Source: Streptomyces sp. HNM0575
GTDB lineage: Bacteria > Actinomycetota > Actinomycetes > Streptomycetales > Streptomycetaceae
NCBI RefSeq assembly: GCF_012726265.1
Contig: NZ_JAASAG010000003.1
Span: 546,522-610,521 of the forward strand
Reading direction: 5' to 3'
DNA length: 64,000 bases
Shown here: positions 8,595 through 16,850 of the stretch, one piece after another
Layout of the letters: every line of letters begins with the position of its first letter
Position numbering within the stretch: position 1 is the stretch's first letter
Made by a program: the position numbers and the translations under genes
The notes under the pieces: generated by a model
What the model saw: only the letters and a program-made list of their open reading frames with translations
What the model was told of the DNA's origin: nothing
Database searches by the model: none

Positions 8595-9194
8595 GTGACG
8601 ACGATGATCGATCTGGGACCGCAGGCGCGTGAGGTCAAGGCGCTGCTCGACGGGGTGCGCGAGGACCAGCTGACGGCGCCCACGCCGTGCGAGTCCTATG
8701 CCGTACGGGAGCTGCTGGGGCATCTGCTCGACCTGAGCCGCGCCTTCACCGACGCCGCCCGCAAGGACCTGGGAGGCGGGACGGACCACGCCCCGTCCGA
8801 GTCGCTGCCGCAGCTGCCGGAGGACTGGCGCAGCCGGCTGCCCGTGCAGCTGGACGAGCTGGCCGCGGCGTGGGGCAGCGAGCCGGCCTGGGAGGGGCAG
8901 ACCAGGGCGGGCGGCGTCGATCTGCCCGCCGCGCTGGCGGGCGTCGTGGCGGTGAACGAAGTCCTCTTGCACGGCTGGGACTTGGCCCGCGCCACGGGCC
9001 AGGACTACCGCGGCGACCCCGGCGCGCTGGAGGCCTCGGTCGGCATGCTCTCCCAGGCGGAACCGGAGCAGCGGGGCTCGATGTTCGGTCCGGCCGTGGA
9101 GGTGGGGGCGGGCGCGCCGCTGCTGGAGCGGGCCGTGGCCCTGGCGGGCCGCCGCCCGGACTGGACGCCTCCGGAGGGGTCCACGGTCCGTTAG
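8595..9194 (+). CDS. TIGR03086-type metal-binding protein (DinB / mycothiol-dependent maleylpyruvate isomerase fold)
   Basis: The 199-residue protein has the four-helix N-terminal domain of the MDMPI/DinB superfamily: TPCESYAVRELLGHLLDLSRAF gives a His of the metal triad, and VNEVLLHGWDLARATGQ gives the second His region. Actinobacterial members are often annotated TIGR03086. They may use mycothiol or act as metal-dependent transferases; the actual reaction here is unknown. GTG 8595 is chosen because GAGAGGG lies 8 bases upstream; GTG 8586 and ATG 8604 are alternatives. A remnant of a LacI regulator continues in the same frame directly after its TAG. Confidence 0.82.
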   Translation: MTTMIDLGPQAREVKALLDGVREDQLTAPTPCESYAVRELLGHLLDLSRAFTDAARKDLGGGTDHAPSESLPQLPEDWRSRLPVQLDELAAAWGSEPAWEGQTRAGGVDLPAALAGVVAVNEVLLHGWDLARATGQDYRGDPGALEASVGMLSQAEPEQRGSMFGPAVEVGAGAPLLERAVALAGRRPDWTPPEGSTVR

Positions 9195-9452
9195 CCGGTC
9201 CGGCAAGTGCTCAAGCGGCGCGGAGCCTCCGTGCCCGGGGACTGATCGGCGGTCTCCTTCGACGGCCAGACCTGGATGCGCATGGTCGAGCCGATGCTGA
9301 CGGCGGTACGGCAGCCCGTCTACGGCATGGGCAGCAGGGCCGCGGCCCCGCTGCCGGAACGTGCCGACGGCGGCCCCGCACGCACTCAAGCGCGCATCCT
9401 CCGGCCGGAGTTGGTGGTACGGGGCTCGACCGCGGCCCCGGCGCACGGCTGA
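9195..9452 (+). pseudogene. C-terminal remnant of a LacI-family sugar regulator, broken by a stop codon
   Basis: Translating from 9195 gives LKRRGASVPGD, then an in-frame TGA at 9243, then SAVSFDGQTWMRMVEPMLT, AVRQPVYGMGSRAA and [12 protein letters not shown] before a TGA at 9450. This order is the end of a LacI/PurR-type regulator (GxxVPxDvSVvgFDd, LTtvRQPxxxMGxxA, PeLvvRgST). The DNA-binding domain and most of the ligand domain are missing and the stop replaces one hydrophobic residue of the SVVGFDD strand, so no functional regulator can be made. It lies directly upstream of the sugar kinase it probably once controlled. Confidence 0.82.
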
Positions 9453-9592
9453 CGTGGCGTCGACTACTGCACGCGGCGCATCGTCAGCGCCTGCGGGCCG
9501 CGGGCCGCGGGCCGCAGGCGACGGGGACCGGCGGGTGGCCCCGCGGAGGAAGACGGCAGGGGGTTGCCGGGTAAAGACGGGGAGGAGGTGAC

Positions 9593-11386
9593 ATGACAAG
9601 CGATACGAACGCCCGCATCGGAACCACCCCCCGCATCCCCCGTACCCGTGCCGGCACACCCGTGCTGGCCGGCATCGACATCGGCAGCACCCACTGCAAG
9701 GCGCTGCTGTGCACCCCTGACGGCACCGTGCTGGCGCGTGCCCACCGCACCACGCCACGTGAAAGGGACGGACTCGGCCACGACGCCGGGAAGTTGACGG
9801 CCGCGGCACTGGACGCGCTCACCGACTGCGTCCGCGCGTCGGGCCGCGTCCCCGACACGATCGGACTGACCGGCATGGCCGAGACCGGCGTACCGCTGGA
9901 CCGGCACGGCGCACCCATCGGTCCCGTACTCGCATGGAACGATCCGGCGCCCGCGGCACATGCCGAATCGTTGCGCCGCAGCTGCGGCGCGGCCCGACTG
10001 CACGCCGCCACAGGCGTGTTGCCCAGTGCGAAGGTTCCCCTCGCGCGCTGGTGCTGGCTGCGCGAGCAGCATCCGGAACGGCTGAACCGCATGCGGCAGT
10101 GGGCCGGTGCCGCGGACCTCGTGGCGCGCGCACTGACCGGACGGGTCGGCACCGACGCCACGTTCGCACAGCGCAGCATGGCGTGGGAGCCCGGTACCGA
10201 GGGCGACGCACAGGGCCGCTGGAGCGCCAGACTCCTCGCCGAGGCCGGGCTCACCCCCTCCCATATGCCGCATGTGCATCCGCCAGGGCGTCCCGTCGGG
10301 GCCGTCACGCGCGGCGTTGCACGGCGTCTCGGGCTGCGTGCGGGCACCCAGGTCGTCGTCGCGGGACACGACCACCTCGTCGGCGCGTGGATCGCGGGCG
10401 CACGGCGCGAGGGCCTCGCGGCCGACTCCATGGGCACGGCCGAGGCGGTGCTCACCGTCTCGGCGGCGCCGCCGGACCGTTCCGCGGCGGCGGCCGAGGG
10501 GATGTCCTGGGGGCGGCACGCCGGCGGCGAGCACTGGATCACCCTTGCGGGGATGGCCAGTTCGGGGGCGCTGGTGGAGTGGTTCTGCGAGCACTTCCTG
10601 GACGCTCCCGGCACCGGCGTTCCCGGGACGGGCACGGGCACCGGGACGGGCACGGGCACCGGGACGGGCACAGGCACCGGCACCGGCACCGGCACCGGCA
10701 AGGGTCCCGATCCGGCCGAGGCCGGTGTCGTACGCACCGGCACAGTGAGGGCCGGACGGCCGGCGGCCCGACGGGCCTCGCGGTACGAGGAGTTCGCGCG
10801 GCTCGTCGAGGAGTGCGGACGCCGGGTGGCCGGCCGTGCACCGGCGCTGCCCAGCGGGATCACCGTCGAGCCCTATCTCCAGGGGCGCAGCGCCCCGCGC
10901 CCCGACTCCGGTGCACGGCTCGCGGTGCACGGCATGGGTCCCCGTCACGGGCCCGCGGATCTGGCGCTCGCGCTGCTGGAGGGTGCCGCGTACCAGGCGC
11001 GCTGGATGGCCGACGTACAGGCCGAGTTGACCGGCACGGCGCCCCGGGCCGTGACGCTGCTCGGCGGTTCCACGCGCCAGCGCACCTGGACGGCGCTGAA
11101 GGCGGCCGTCACGCCGTGGACCACGGAGATCTGCACCGAACCGGAGGCGCCCGCGCTGGGGGCCGCGGCGTGGGGCGGCGCGGCGATCGGCCTCGACCCG
11201 GCAGGCATCCGTCCCGGGAGCACTCCCGTACACGTCAGCGACCGGGCGGCGGCCGCCCATCGCGACGCCTACCGGGAGCGGTTCCTGCCACGGGTCATGG
11301 GGCGGGGCGGCGACGGGCGCGAGGACCGTGAAGGCCGTGAAGGCCGTGAAGACCGCGACGACCGGCACAGACGGAGAGCTTCATGA
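9593..11386 (+). CDS. FGGY-family carbohydrate kinase with internal Gly-Thr repeat
   Basis: The 597-residue protein opens with VLAGIDIGSTHCKALLC, the first phosphate-binding motif of FGGY kinases, followed by IGLTGMAETGVPLD, VLAWNDPAPA, VVAGHDHLVGA and the C-terminal VTLLGGSTRQRTWTALKAAV adenosine motif. It would phosphorylate a sugar or polyol with ATP. About twelve consecutive Gly-Thr dipeptides encoded at 10625-10696 are inserted between the two kinase lobes, after HFLDAPGTG, lengthening the protein beyond the usual 480-520 residues. A strong GGAGGAGGTG ribosome site precedes the ATG. Flanking genes are decayed: a broken LacI regulator upstream and a truncated aldolase downstream, so the pathway is probably non-functional or rerouted. 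Confidence 0.9.
   Translation: MTSDTNARIGTTPRIPRTRAGTPVLAGIDIGSTHCKALLCTPDGTVLARAHRTTPRERDGLGHDAGKLTAAALDALTDCVRASGRVPDTIGLTGMAETGVPLDRHGAPIGPVLAWNDPAPAAHAESLRRSCGAARLHAATGVLPSAKVPLARWCWLREQHPERLNRMRQWAGAADLVARALTGRVGTDATFAQRSMAWEPGTEGDAQGRWSARLLAEAGLTPSHMPHVHPPGRPVGAVTRGVARRLGLRAGTQVVVAGHDHLVGAWIAGARREGLAADSMGTAEAVLTVSAAPPDRSAAAAEGMSWGRHAGGEHWITLAGMASSGALVEWFCEHFLDAPGTGVPGTGTGTGTGTGTGTGTGTGTGTGTGKGPDPAEAGVVRTGTVRAGRPAARRASRYEEFARLVEECGRRVAGRAPALPSGITVEPYLQGRSAPRPDSGARLAVHGMGPRHGPADLALALLEGAAYQARWMADVQAELTGTAPRAVTLLGGSTRQRTWTALKAAVTPWTTEICTEPEAPALGAAAWGGAAIGLDPAGIRPGSTPVHVSDRAAAAHRDAYRERFLPRVMGRGGDGREDREGREGREDRDDRHRRRAS
10625..10696 (+). repeat. Gly-Thr coding microsatellite in the FGGY kinase
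   Basis: Twelve in-frame GGN-ACN units (72 bp). The first part repeats as an 18-bp unit GGGACGGGCACGGGCACC; the second part is a pure GGCACC hexamer run. Both layers point to slippage. Confidence 0.9.
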
Positions 11387-11504
11387 GAGGCGCTGCACGG
11401 AGCGCCGCAGGAACCGCCGCACGAATCCCCACCCCGCGAATCCCCCTGCGCAGCACCGCCAGAGGAACCACAGGAGACATCACGAGAAGGAGAGGCTCAC
11501 GCCC

Positions 11505-11870
11505 ATGAGCGCCGCCACACCACCCGCCCCGCGCGTGCCCGCGTCGCCCCCGCCTCTCGCGGACGGATCACCGGCGCCCGCCGAACCGGCCCGGCCCTCC
11601 GGCTGTTTCGCGATGGTCGGCGTGGATCAGCGCGACTCGCTGCGGACCATGCTGGCCGCAGCCGCCTGCCGCGCGGACCGTACGGACGGACCCCGCAGCC
11701 CCGGCAGACCCGGAGCCCTAGCAAGACCCGCAAGACCCGCAAGACCCGGTGAACCGGCCGGGGTCGCCCTACCTGCCGGGTCCCACGGGCCCGGGGATGG
11801 GGCAGCGGACGCCGTCCCGGTGCTCCCCTCACCGCGCAGCGGCACCGCCCGACTCACCGCCGTCCGCTGA
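11505..11870 (+). pseudogene. truncated N-terminus of a YihT/LacD-like aldolase
   Basis: The ATG at 11505 follows AGAAGGAGAGG at good spacing. After a Pro/Ala-rich lead comes RPSGCFAMVGVDQRDSLRTM, closely matching the start of sulfofructosephosphate/tagatose-bisphosphate class I aldolases ([22 protein letters not shown] in E. coli YihT, from memory). Homology ends about residue 47; the remaining 75 residues are Pro/Arg/Gly readthrough, including a 9-bp AAGACCCGC repeat. The barrel with its Schiff-base Lys is absent. I infer a deletion that left only the 5' end. With the adjacent kinase and LacI remnant this looks like a former sugar or sulfosugar operon. Confidence 0.75.
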
Positions 11871-12056
11871 GGAACCTCCCGTCCACGGACCGTCCGCCGG
11901 TCTGCCGGACGCCGCCACCCGGGCGGTCCCGGCGGCCCCGGCGGTCGAGCAGCGGCACCCCGGCCGCCCTCCCGGGGCAGGGCCGGGTGCCGGACGGCGC
12001 GGGCGCCGCAGTACCGTGGCGGCCCGCCCGCCCACGGGACGGTGCGAACAGGCCTC

Positions 12057-12350
12057 TCAGCCCGAGCAGTTGAGGTCGGTCTGCCGCATGTGCCCCAGCG
12101 GCTCGCCCGTGCCGGCGCGGGAGACGCGCCACAATTGTGACGGTCCCGTGGCGGCCACCTGCCGGCCCGACCGCAGCGTGCCGAGGACCTTGCTTTCCGT
12201 GCTGTCGCGGGCATAGCGGGGCGCGTGGTCGTGCACCACCTCGCAGATCGCTCCCGCCTGCGCCGTACCACCGACCGAGGGGATCGTGACGGCGGCCACG
12301 GCGAGCGCACAGGGCGCGGCGAGGCGAACTGCCAGTTTCCGCTTCTTCAT
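12057..12350 (-). CDS. small secreted SH3-like domain protein
   Basis: The 97-residue precursor has a signal peptide: MKKRKLAVRL, a hydrophobic core and a cleavage site near AQA-GAI at residues 31-34. The mature 60-residue part (CEVVHDHAPRYARDSTESKV, LGTLRSGRQVAAT, a C-terminal Cys) resembles a bacterial SH3 domain: 'vra..st.skvlgtlr.G..v' is the typical SH3_3 pattern. The two Cys probably form a disulfide. GGGAGAAGG stands right before the ATG. Function is unknown; such proteins are thought to bind cell wall. It sits between the truncated aldolase (convergent) and the GMC gene. Confidence 0.82.
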   Translation of the reverse strand: MKKRKLAVRLAAPCALAVAAVTIPSVGGTAQAGAICEVVHDHAPRYARDSTESKVLGTLRSGRQVAATGPSQLWRVSRAGTGEPLGHMRQTDLNCSG

Positions 12351-12429
12351 CCTTCTCCCGTTTTCGGTACGGCCCGGTGCACATCTTCACCTCCATCCTG
12401 CCAACTCCACGGCCTTCTCGGCACGTTCG

Positions 12430-12458
12430 GGGGTGGATTAGGCACTCTGTGCCACCCC
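12430..12458 (-). terminator. possible terminator at the end of the GMC operon
   Basis: GGGGTGG and CCACCCC form a 7-bp stem whose loop contains an inner GCAC/GTGC pairing. It overlaps the TAA stop codon of the GMC oxidoreductase gene. Confidence 0.35.
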
Positions 12459-14369
12459 GGGCGCGGCTCTCGTGACGGCCAGTGCCGTCGCCATGACCGT
12501 CAGTTGAGGGTTCACCTCCGGGCAGCTGGGCAGCGCGGATCCGTCCGCGATCAGCACCCCTCGCACGCCTCGCAGCCACCCCTCGGCATCCGCCGGTGCG
12601 GTCTGCGGATCGGCGCCGAGTGCCACCGTCCCGGTCGGGTGGAACGCCGACAGATGGAGCTGGCGTGCCGTCAACTTCCGCAGCAGCTCCCGCAGTTCGT
12701 CCTGCGAACGTGCTCTCGGCGCCGACGGGACTCCGGTGAGGACCTCTTCCGCGCCCGCGGCGAAGAGCACCTTGCCCATCGCCTCGACGGCACGCATCAG
12801 CCGCCCCGCGTCGCGTCGCGCCAGGTCGTAGCGGAGCAGCGTACGGCGGGCTCCCAGCACCCGGCCCGACGGCAGGTCCGCGATCATCGCGCCCAGGGTG
12901 GCGAGCGATCCGGCCCCGTCCAGCTCCCTGCGCAGCTCGCGCCCCACTCCGGGCAGCACGAACGACCCCATGCCGGGCGGTCCCGCGGTGGCCTCGATGA
13001 GGATGCCGTCGCCGTGCAGCTCCTCCACGCCCACGCTCTGGAGCACGCCCCGCCAGGCGGTCACCGGCTCGGCGAAGCGGCCCGCGACGCTCGCCGCGGG
13101 ATGGACGGCGAGGTTGCGGCCGAGCCGCGGATGGCCGCCGAGACCGGAGCGGCGCAGCAGCGGCGGCGAGTACAGCGCTCCCGCGGCGACCACGACGAGC
13201 GGGCTGAGGATCTCCAACTCGCTGCCGTCGGGGCGCCGTACGCTCACCCCGCACGCTCGCGGGCCGCCCGGCCGGTCCCGCTCGACGAGCACGCGCTGCG
13301 CGTACGCGCCCGTGACGATCCGCGCGCCGGCCGCGCACGCGTCGGGCAGCACCGACAGCTGCACGCTCTGCTTGGCGCCCGTCGGGCAGCCGACGACGCA
13401 CTGGCAGGAGCCCTTGCAGCCGGTGGCGTTGCGGCGCAGCGGCGCGGCGCGCCAGCCGAGCCGTTCGGCGCCGAGGAGCGCGGTCTTCCCGTTGCGGCCG
13501 AGGACGTCGAGCGGGGCGGTGGCGACCTTCACGGTGCGCTCCACCTCGTCGAGGCATTCGCCGAAGGAGTCCACGTCGGCCAGCGCGAGCCCGTACTTCT
13601 CGCGCCAGCGGGTCAGCACATGGTCCGGAGTGCGGTAGCACGTACCGGAGTTGACGACCGTCGTGCCGCCGACCGCGCGCCCAACCGGCAGCACGACCGG
13701 CGGGTTGCCGAGTGCGACGGTGCCGCCTCCGTCGCGGTACAGCTCTCCGAAGCGGTCGAGCGGTGCGCGGCGGCCGAAGTCCGCCGTGGTGTGGTGTCGG
13801 CCCTCCTCCAGCACGACCACGCGCATGCCGGCGCGCGCGAGCGTACGGGCCGCCACGGCGCCGCCCGCTCCGGAGCCGACGACCACCGCGTCGGCCGTCG
13901 AACGGTCCGGCCAGTGCGCCGACGGTACGCAGTCCAGCGGCGGATCGACGGGCGCGGCTCCGGGCGTGGATCCGGGCGCGGATCCCGGGGAGTAGGCGGG
14001 GGAGAGCGGGGGTTCCTCGTGGAGCATCCGCTCCGTGCCCGCCGCGAGCATGACGGGCACCTTCACCGCGTCCAATACGGGAAGCAGCGACGGCCGGGCC
14101 GCGAGCGACGAGAGCACGCTCTCCCGCTCCCGCGGGGTCAGGCCGCGCAGGCGTCGCCCCGTGCGCACGGCGGCATAGGCGTCGACGGCCGCCGCCGCGG
14201 CCCGTACACCGGCGCGAGCGGCCGCGGGCATCGTGTCGAGCACGGCGCCGAGACGGCGGGGCACGGCGCCCGGCCACGCCTTGCCGCCGTCGTCGGCGAG
14301 GAGCGCGGCGACGAGGCCGCCGAGCGGGTCGTCGAGGCCGTTCGCCTGGGCGTTCACCGGAGCGTTCAC
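12438..14369 (-). CDS. GMC-family FAD oxidoreductase (long-chain alcohol / sterol oxidase-like)
   Basis: The 643-residue protein has an N-terminal helical region (1-115), a Pro/Gly linker, the FAD Rossmann motif AVVVGSGAGGAVAARTLA near residue 161, and the second GMC motif VGGTTVVNSGTCYRTP. It also carries the Cys cluster CKGSCQCVVGCPTGAKQS that is typical of the long-chain alcohol oxidase branch. The C-terminus has AFHPTGTVALG and PEVNPQLTVMATA, the usual active-site His and Asn region. It probably oxidises a lipid alcohol or sterol. The GTG start overlaps the upstream gene's TGA (GTGA) and is preceded by GGAGGT, so it is the last gene of a GntR-controlled operon. The stop is TAA. Confidence 0.9.
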   Translation of the reverse strand: MNAPVNAQANGLDDPLGGLVAALLADDGGKAWPGAVPRRLGAVLDTMPAAARAGVRAAAAAVDAYAAVRTGRRLRGLTPRERESVLSSLAARPSLLPVLDAVKVPVMLAAGTERMLHEEPPLSPAYSPGSAPGSTPGAAPVDPPLDCVPSAHWPDRSTADAVVVGSGAGGAVAARTLARAGMRVVVLEEGRHHTTADFGRRAPLDRFGELYRDGGGTVALGNPPVVLPVGRAVGGTTVVNSGTCYRTPDHVLTRWREKYGLALADVDSFGECLDEVERTVKVATAPLDVLGRNGKTALLGAERLGWRAAPLRRNATGCKGSCQCVVGCPTGAKQSVQLSVLPDACAAGARIVTGAYAQRVLVERDRPGGPRACGVSVRRPDGSELEILSPLVVVAAGALYSPPLLRRSGLGGHPRLGRNLAVHPAASVAGRFAEPVTAWRGVLQSVGVEELHGDGILIEATAGPPGMGSFVLPGVGRELRRELDGAGSLATLGAMIADLPSGRVLGARRTLLRYDLARRDAGRLMRAVEAMGKVLFAAGAEEVLTGVPSAPRARSQDELRELLRKLTARQLHLSAFHPTGTVALGADPQTAPADAEGWLRGVRGVLIADGSALPSCPEVNPQLTVMATALAVTRAAPGVAQSA

Positions 14370-15946
14370 CGGTCGCCCACCTCCGCGTGCGCCGTACCGT
14401 CCAGGGACCACTCCGCTTCCGTGCGCCACCGCCCCCACCAGCGCTCCAGCACGATCCGCGCGTCCGCCGTCTCGCTGTTGCGGCACACGGCGCCGCTGCC
14501 GTCGGGGTCGGTGTAGTCGAGAGCGAGGGTGCGCTGCTCGGGCTGAGTCACCTCGACCCGTATGCGGCGCAGACCGCTGCGTCCGGTCACCGTCCAAGTG
14601 GGCAGCGAGACACGGGCCTTGAAGCGCCCCGGGCCCGCCCAGCCGAAGGCGGTGCGCTCGGGCCTGCGCGGCCAGGTGCGCCCGTCCTTGCGCAGCCGCA
14701 GGAACACCAGCGGCGGCAGCCTGCGCAGCCCCGGACGCATCGACGTCGCCGCGACGATCTCCAGCACGTCGCCGCCGCCGAGCCCCGCGTGCAGCCAGGC
14801 CCAGCGGCGGGCGTTGCCGTGCCCGTAGATGCGGGCGGTCGCTCCGGGCGCACCGTCGAGCCGCAACTCGCCGCCGTCGTAGGCGAACGTGCCCGTGTAC
14901 GACGCGGCGGGCGCCGGCACGATCTGCGCGGCGGGCAGCAGCTCCCTGCGCCAGGCCCAGCGGGGGAAGGTGAACAGCGGCCCGTCCTGGGCCACTTGGG
15001 CCACTTGAGCCGCCTCCGCCCCCTGCGCCCGGGGCCGCTCGTGCGCGGAGCGGTCCAAGTGGCCGGGGCTTCGCGGGTGTTCGGACAGCTCCCAGCGGAA
15101 CGCGCCCGCCTCTCCCCGCAGCCGCCCCGGCCCGGCCTCGATCCCGTCCGCGGCGAAACCGCGGGCGGACGCACCGGACTTGTACGGCTCGGGCCCGAAC
15201 CGCGCGTGCTCCACGGGCCCTTCGCCGTCGGCGGGGAAGCGCGCCACCCAGCCGTGCGCGTACGCCTCCGATCCGTCGGCCGGGGCGACGAGTTCGTGGT
15301 GCAGCCACAGACCCGTGCGGGTGGCGGGATCGGTGACGGTCGTGTACCAGACCTCGGTACGGCCCGCGGCGCCGTCCCAGCGCGGGGCGAGCTGTGCGGC
15401 GGGGTCCTCGGTGCGGGGGAAGCGGAAGCTCCCGAGGAACGGCAGCAGCCGGGTGGCCAGCGGGAAGCGCAGCGTGCCCCGCCCGGCCTCCTCCCGGCCT
15501 TCCCTGCCAGGGCCGCCGTCCTCTGCGCCCCTGTCCGCCTGTACGTTCCCGTCCGCCTGTACGTCCCCGTCCGCCTCTGCGTCCGCGTCCCCGTCCGCGA
15601 AGAGCGAGAACGGCAGGACCGTCATCGACCTCACCGGGCGCCCGGCGGACATCGACTTCCAGCCGTCGAGGGAGTAACCGCGCCCCTGCGCCGTGAAGTT
15701 GACCCGGTAGCGGATGCGGCGCCGCGCGAGCGGCGAGATCTCCATCGTGCCCGTGGCGTCCGCGTCGTCCGCCCAGCCCGCGACGCGCACCCGGCCGGTG
15801 ATCGCCGCGTCGGTCGTGCGGTGCGGAAGCAGCACGCTCGCCGCCCGTACGGTCAGATCGAGCCGCATCGCCCGCGCCTCACCCTCCCCGTCCAGCCGCA
15901 CGGAACCGGCCATGACCTCCGAGAACGCGGTGCCCCTGCCGCCCAT
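14366..15946 (-). CDS. hypothetical lipocalin/tocopherol-cyclase-like protein, partner of GMC oxidoreductase
   Basis: This 526-residue protein has no signal peptide or membrane helix. It is rich in beta-strand patterns with repeated Trp/Tyr-Gly segments: RYRVNFTAQGRGYSLDGW, GLWLHHELV, SYTGTFAYDGGEL and IYGHGNARRWAWLHAG. These resemble the AttH / tocopherol-cyclase / carotenoid-hydratase beta-barrel class, whose members bind lipids. An acidic Ala/Asp/Gly insert lies near residues 115-155. It overlaps the GMC gene by GTGA and the GntR gene by TGATG, so the three are one transcript. I infer that it presents or modifies a hydrophobic substrate for the GMC oxidase; the fold call is tentative. Confidence 0.6.
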   Translation of the reverse strand: MGGRGTAFSEVMAGSVRLDGEGEARAMRLDLTVRAASVLLPHRTTDAAITGRVRVAGWADDADATGTMEISPLARRRIRYRVNFTAQGRGYSLDGWKSMSAGRPVRSMTVLPFSLFADGDADAEADGDVQADGNVQADRGAEDGGPGREGREEAGRGTLRFPLATRLLPFLGSFRFPRTEDPAAQLAPRWDGAAGRTEVWYTTVTDPATRTGLWLHHELVAPADGSEAYAHGWVARFPADGEGPVEHARFGPEPYKSGASARGFAADGIEAGPGRLRGEAGAFRWELSEHPRSPGHLDRSAHERPRAQGAEAAQVAQVAQDGPLFTFPRWAWRRELLPAAQIVPAPAASYTGTFAYDGGELRLDGAPGATARIYGHGNARRWAWLHAGLGGGDVLEIVAATSMRPGLRRLPPLVFLRLRKDGRTWPRRPERTAFGWAGPGRFKARVSLPTWTVTGRSGLRRIRVEVTQPEQRTLALDYTDPDGSGAVCRNSETADARIVLERWWGRWRTEAEWSLDGTAHAEVGDR

Positions 15947-16647
15947 CAGGCGATCCCGAGCCCGTCGAGCATGATGCGCTCGGTCGCGGCGAGATACGAG
16001 TCCGCCGCCTCCCGCGCGGCCTTCGCGTCGCCCGCGCCGACCGACGAGACGACGGGTTCCAGCCGGGCGTGCGCCACCTCCGGATCGAGGAAGGGGCCCA
16101 CGAGATGGGATCGCATCGGGACGTAGGCGTTGAAGAGGGTGTTGGTCAGCAGCGTGTAGACGCGGTTCCCGGTGGCACGGGCCAGCGCGCGGTGCACCTC
16201 GATGTCGGCGAGCTGCACGTCGCCGCCGCCCTCGGCCTCGCCCACGGCCGCCAGCAGCGTCCGCAGCTCCTCGCGCTGCCCGTCGGTGGCCTTCATCGCG
16301 GCCCTCTCGGCGATCAACGCGCCTATGCTGCGCCGCACTTCGAAGATCTCGCCGAGCCAGCCCGGACTGTGCCGCACGAGCATCGGCAGCAGGTCGGCGC
16401 CGCCGAGACGCGCGAAGTCCCGTACGCGCGTGCCGACTCCGTGGCGTGTCTCCAGCAGCCCTGACTGTATGAGCCTGCCGAAGGCGTGCTTGAGCGTGGT
16501 GCGCGTGACGCCGTAGCCGTCGGCCAGCTCACGCTCGGGAGGCAGATAACTCCCCGCGGGATGCGACCCGGTGAGGATCTCCTCGCGGAGTTTGTTCTCC
16601 AGTACGTCGACGATCGTCTCGCGGGGCAGCGTCTCCACGAACCGCAC
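15946..16647 (-). CDS. GntR-family regulator, FadR-like
   Basis: Residues 1-75 form a winged helix typical of GntR regulators (LREEILTGSHPAGSYLPPER, then ELADGYGVTRTTLKHAFGRL and GLLETRHGVGTRV). The remaining 150 residues are all-helical, and IEVHRALARATGNRVYTLLT resembles the FadR/FCD ligand domain. FadR itself binds acyl-CoA; the linked GMC oxidase and lipocalin-like protein fit a lipid or sterol ligand, but this is inference. Its TGA overlaps the next ATG. The upstream DNA holds a TCAGTGG-ATGAG-CCACTGA palindrome 14 to 32 bases before the start, a good autoregulatory operator. Confidence 0.88.
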   Translation of the reverse strand: MRFVETLPRETIVDVLENKLREEILTGSHPAGSYLPPERELADGYGVTRTTLKHAFGRLIQSGLLETRHGVGTRVRDFARLGGADLLPMLVRHSPGWLGEIFEVRRSIGALIAERAAMKATDGQREELRTLLAAVGEAEGGGDVQLADIEVHRALARATGNRVYTLLTNTLFNAYVPMRSHLVGPFLDPEVAHARLEPVVSSVGAGDAKAAREAADSYLAATERIMLDGLGIA

Positions 16648-16652
16648 CTTCC

Positions 16653-16679
16653 TCAGTGACTCAGTGGATGAGCCACTGA
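16653..16679. promoter_or_regulatory. FadR-like operator of the GntR-GMC operon
   Basis: TCAGTGG, spacer ATGAG, CCACTGA (16661-16679) is a perfect 7-bp inverted repeat; an extra TCAGTG half-site lies at 16653. The TGG-N5-CCA core has the same geometry as the E. coli FadR site ACTGGTCCGACCAGT (from general knowledge). It sits just upstream of the regulator's own start. Confidence 0.65.
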
Positions 16680-16784
16680 ATCACGTACCGTCCACCGGGA
16701 CAAGAGTCCGGGCAAGGGTCAGGGGGCAGGCCGGGGAAGCGGGCCCCGCGGGGACGGTGCGCGCTGGACGCCCAACGGAGCCGG

Positions 16785-16802
16785 GGTTAACGTGCGTTAG
16801 CC
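16785..16802. promoter_or_regulatory. inverted repeat upstream of the nitroreductase gene
   Basis: GGTTAAC, spacer GTGC, GTTAGCC matches 6 of 7 positions and contains the perfect core TAACG-TG-CGTTA. It lies 48 bp before the GTG start and could bind a TetR- or MarR-type repressor. No promoter boxes are clear. Confidence 0.4.
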
Positions 16803-16850
16803 GATACGCGCGCCTGCCCCGTCTCTTGCCCGTACTCCGAGGAGCCCTCC

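Noticed and set aside
12438..15308. A 956-residue frame covering the GMC gene and extending upstream
   Set aside because: The extra 313 residues are Arg/Gly/Ala-rich antisense-like sequence in the frame of the lipocalin-like gene; the GTG at 14369 with GGAGGT and a GTGA overlap is the better start.
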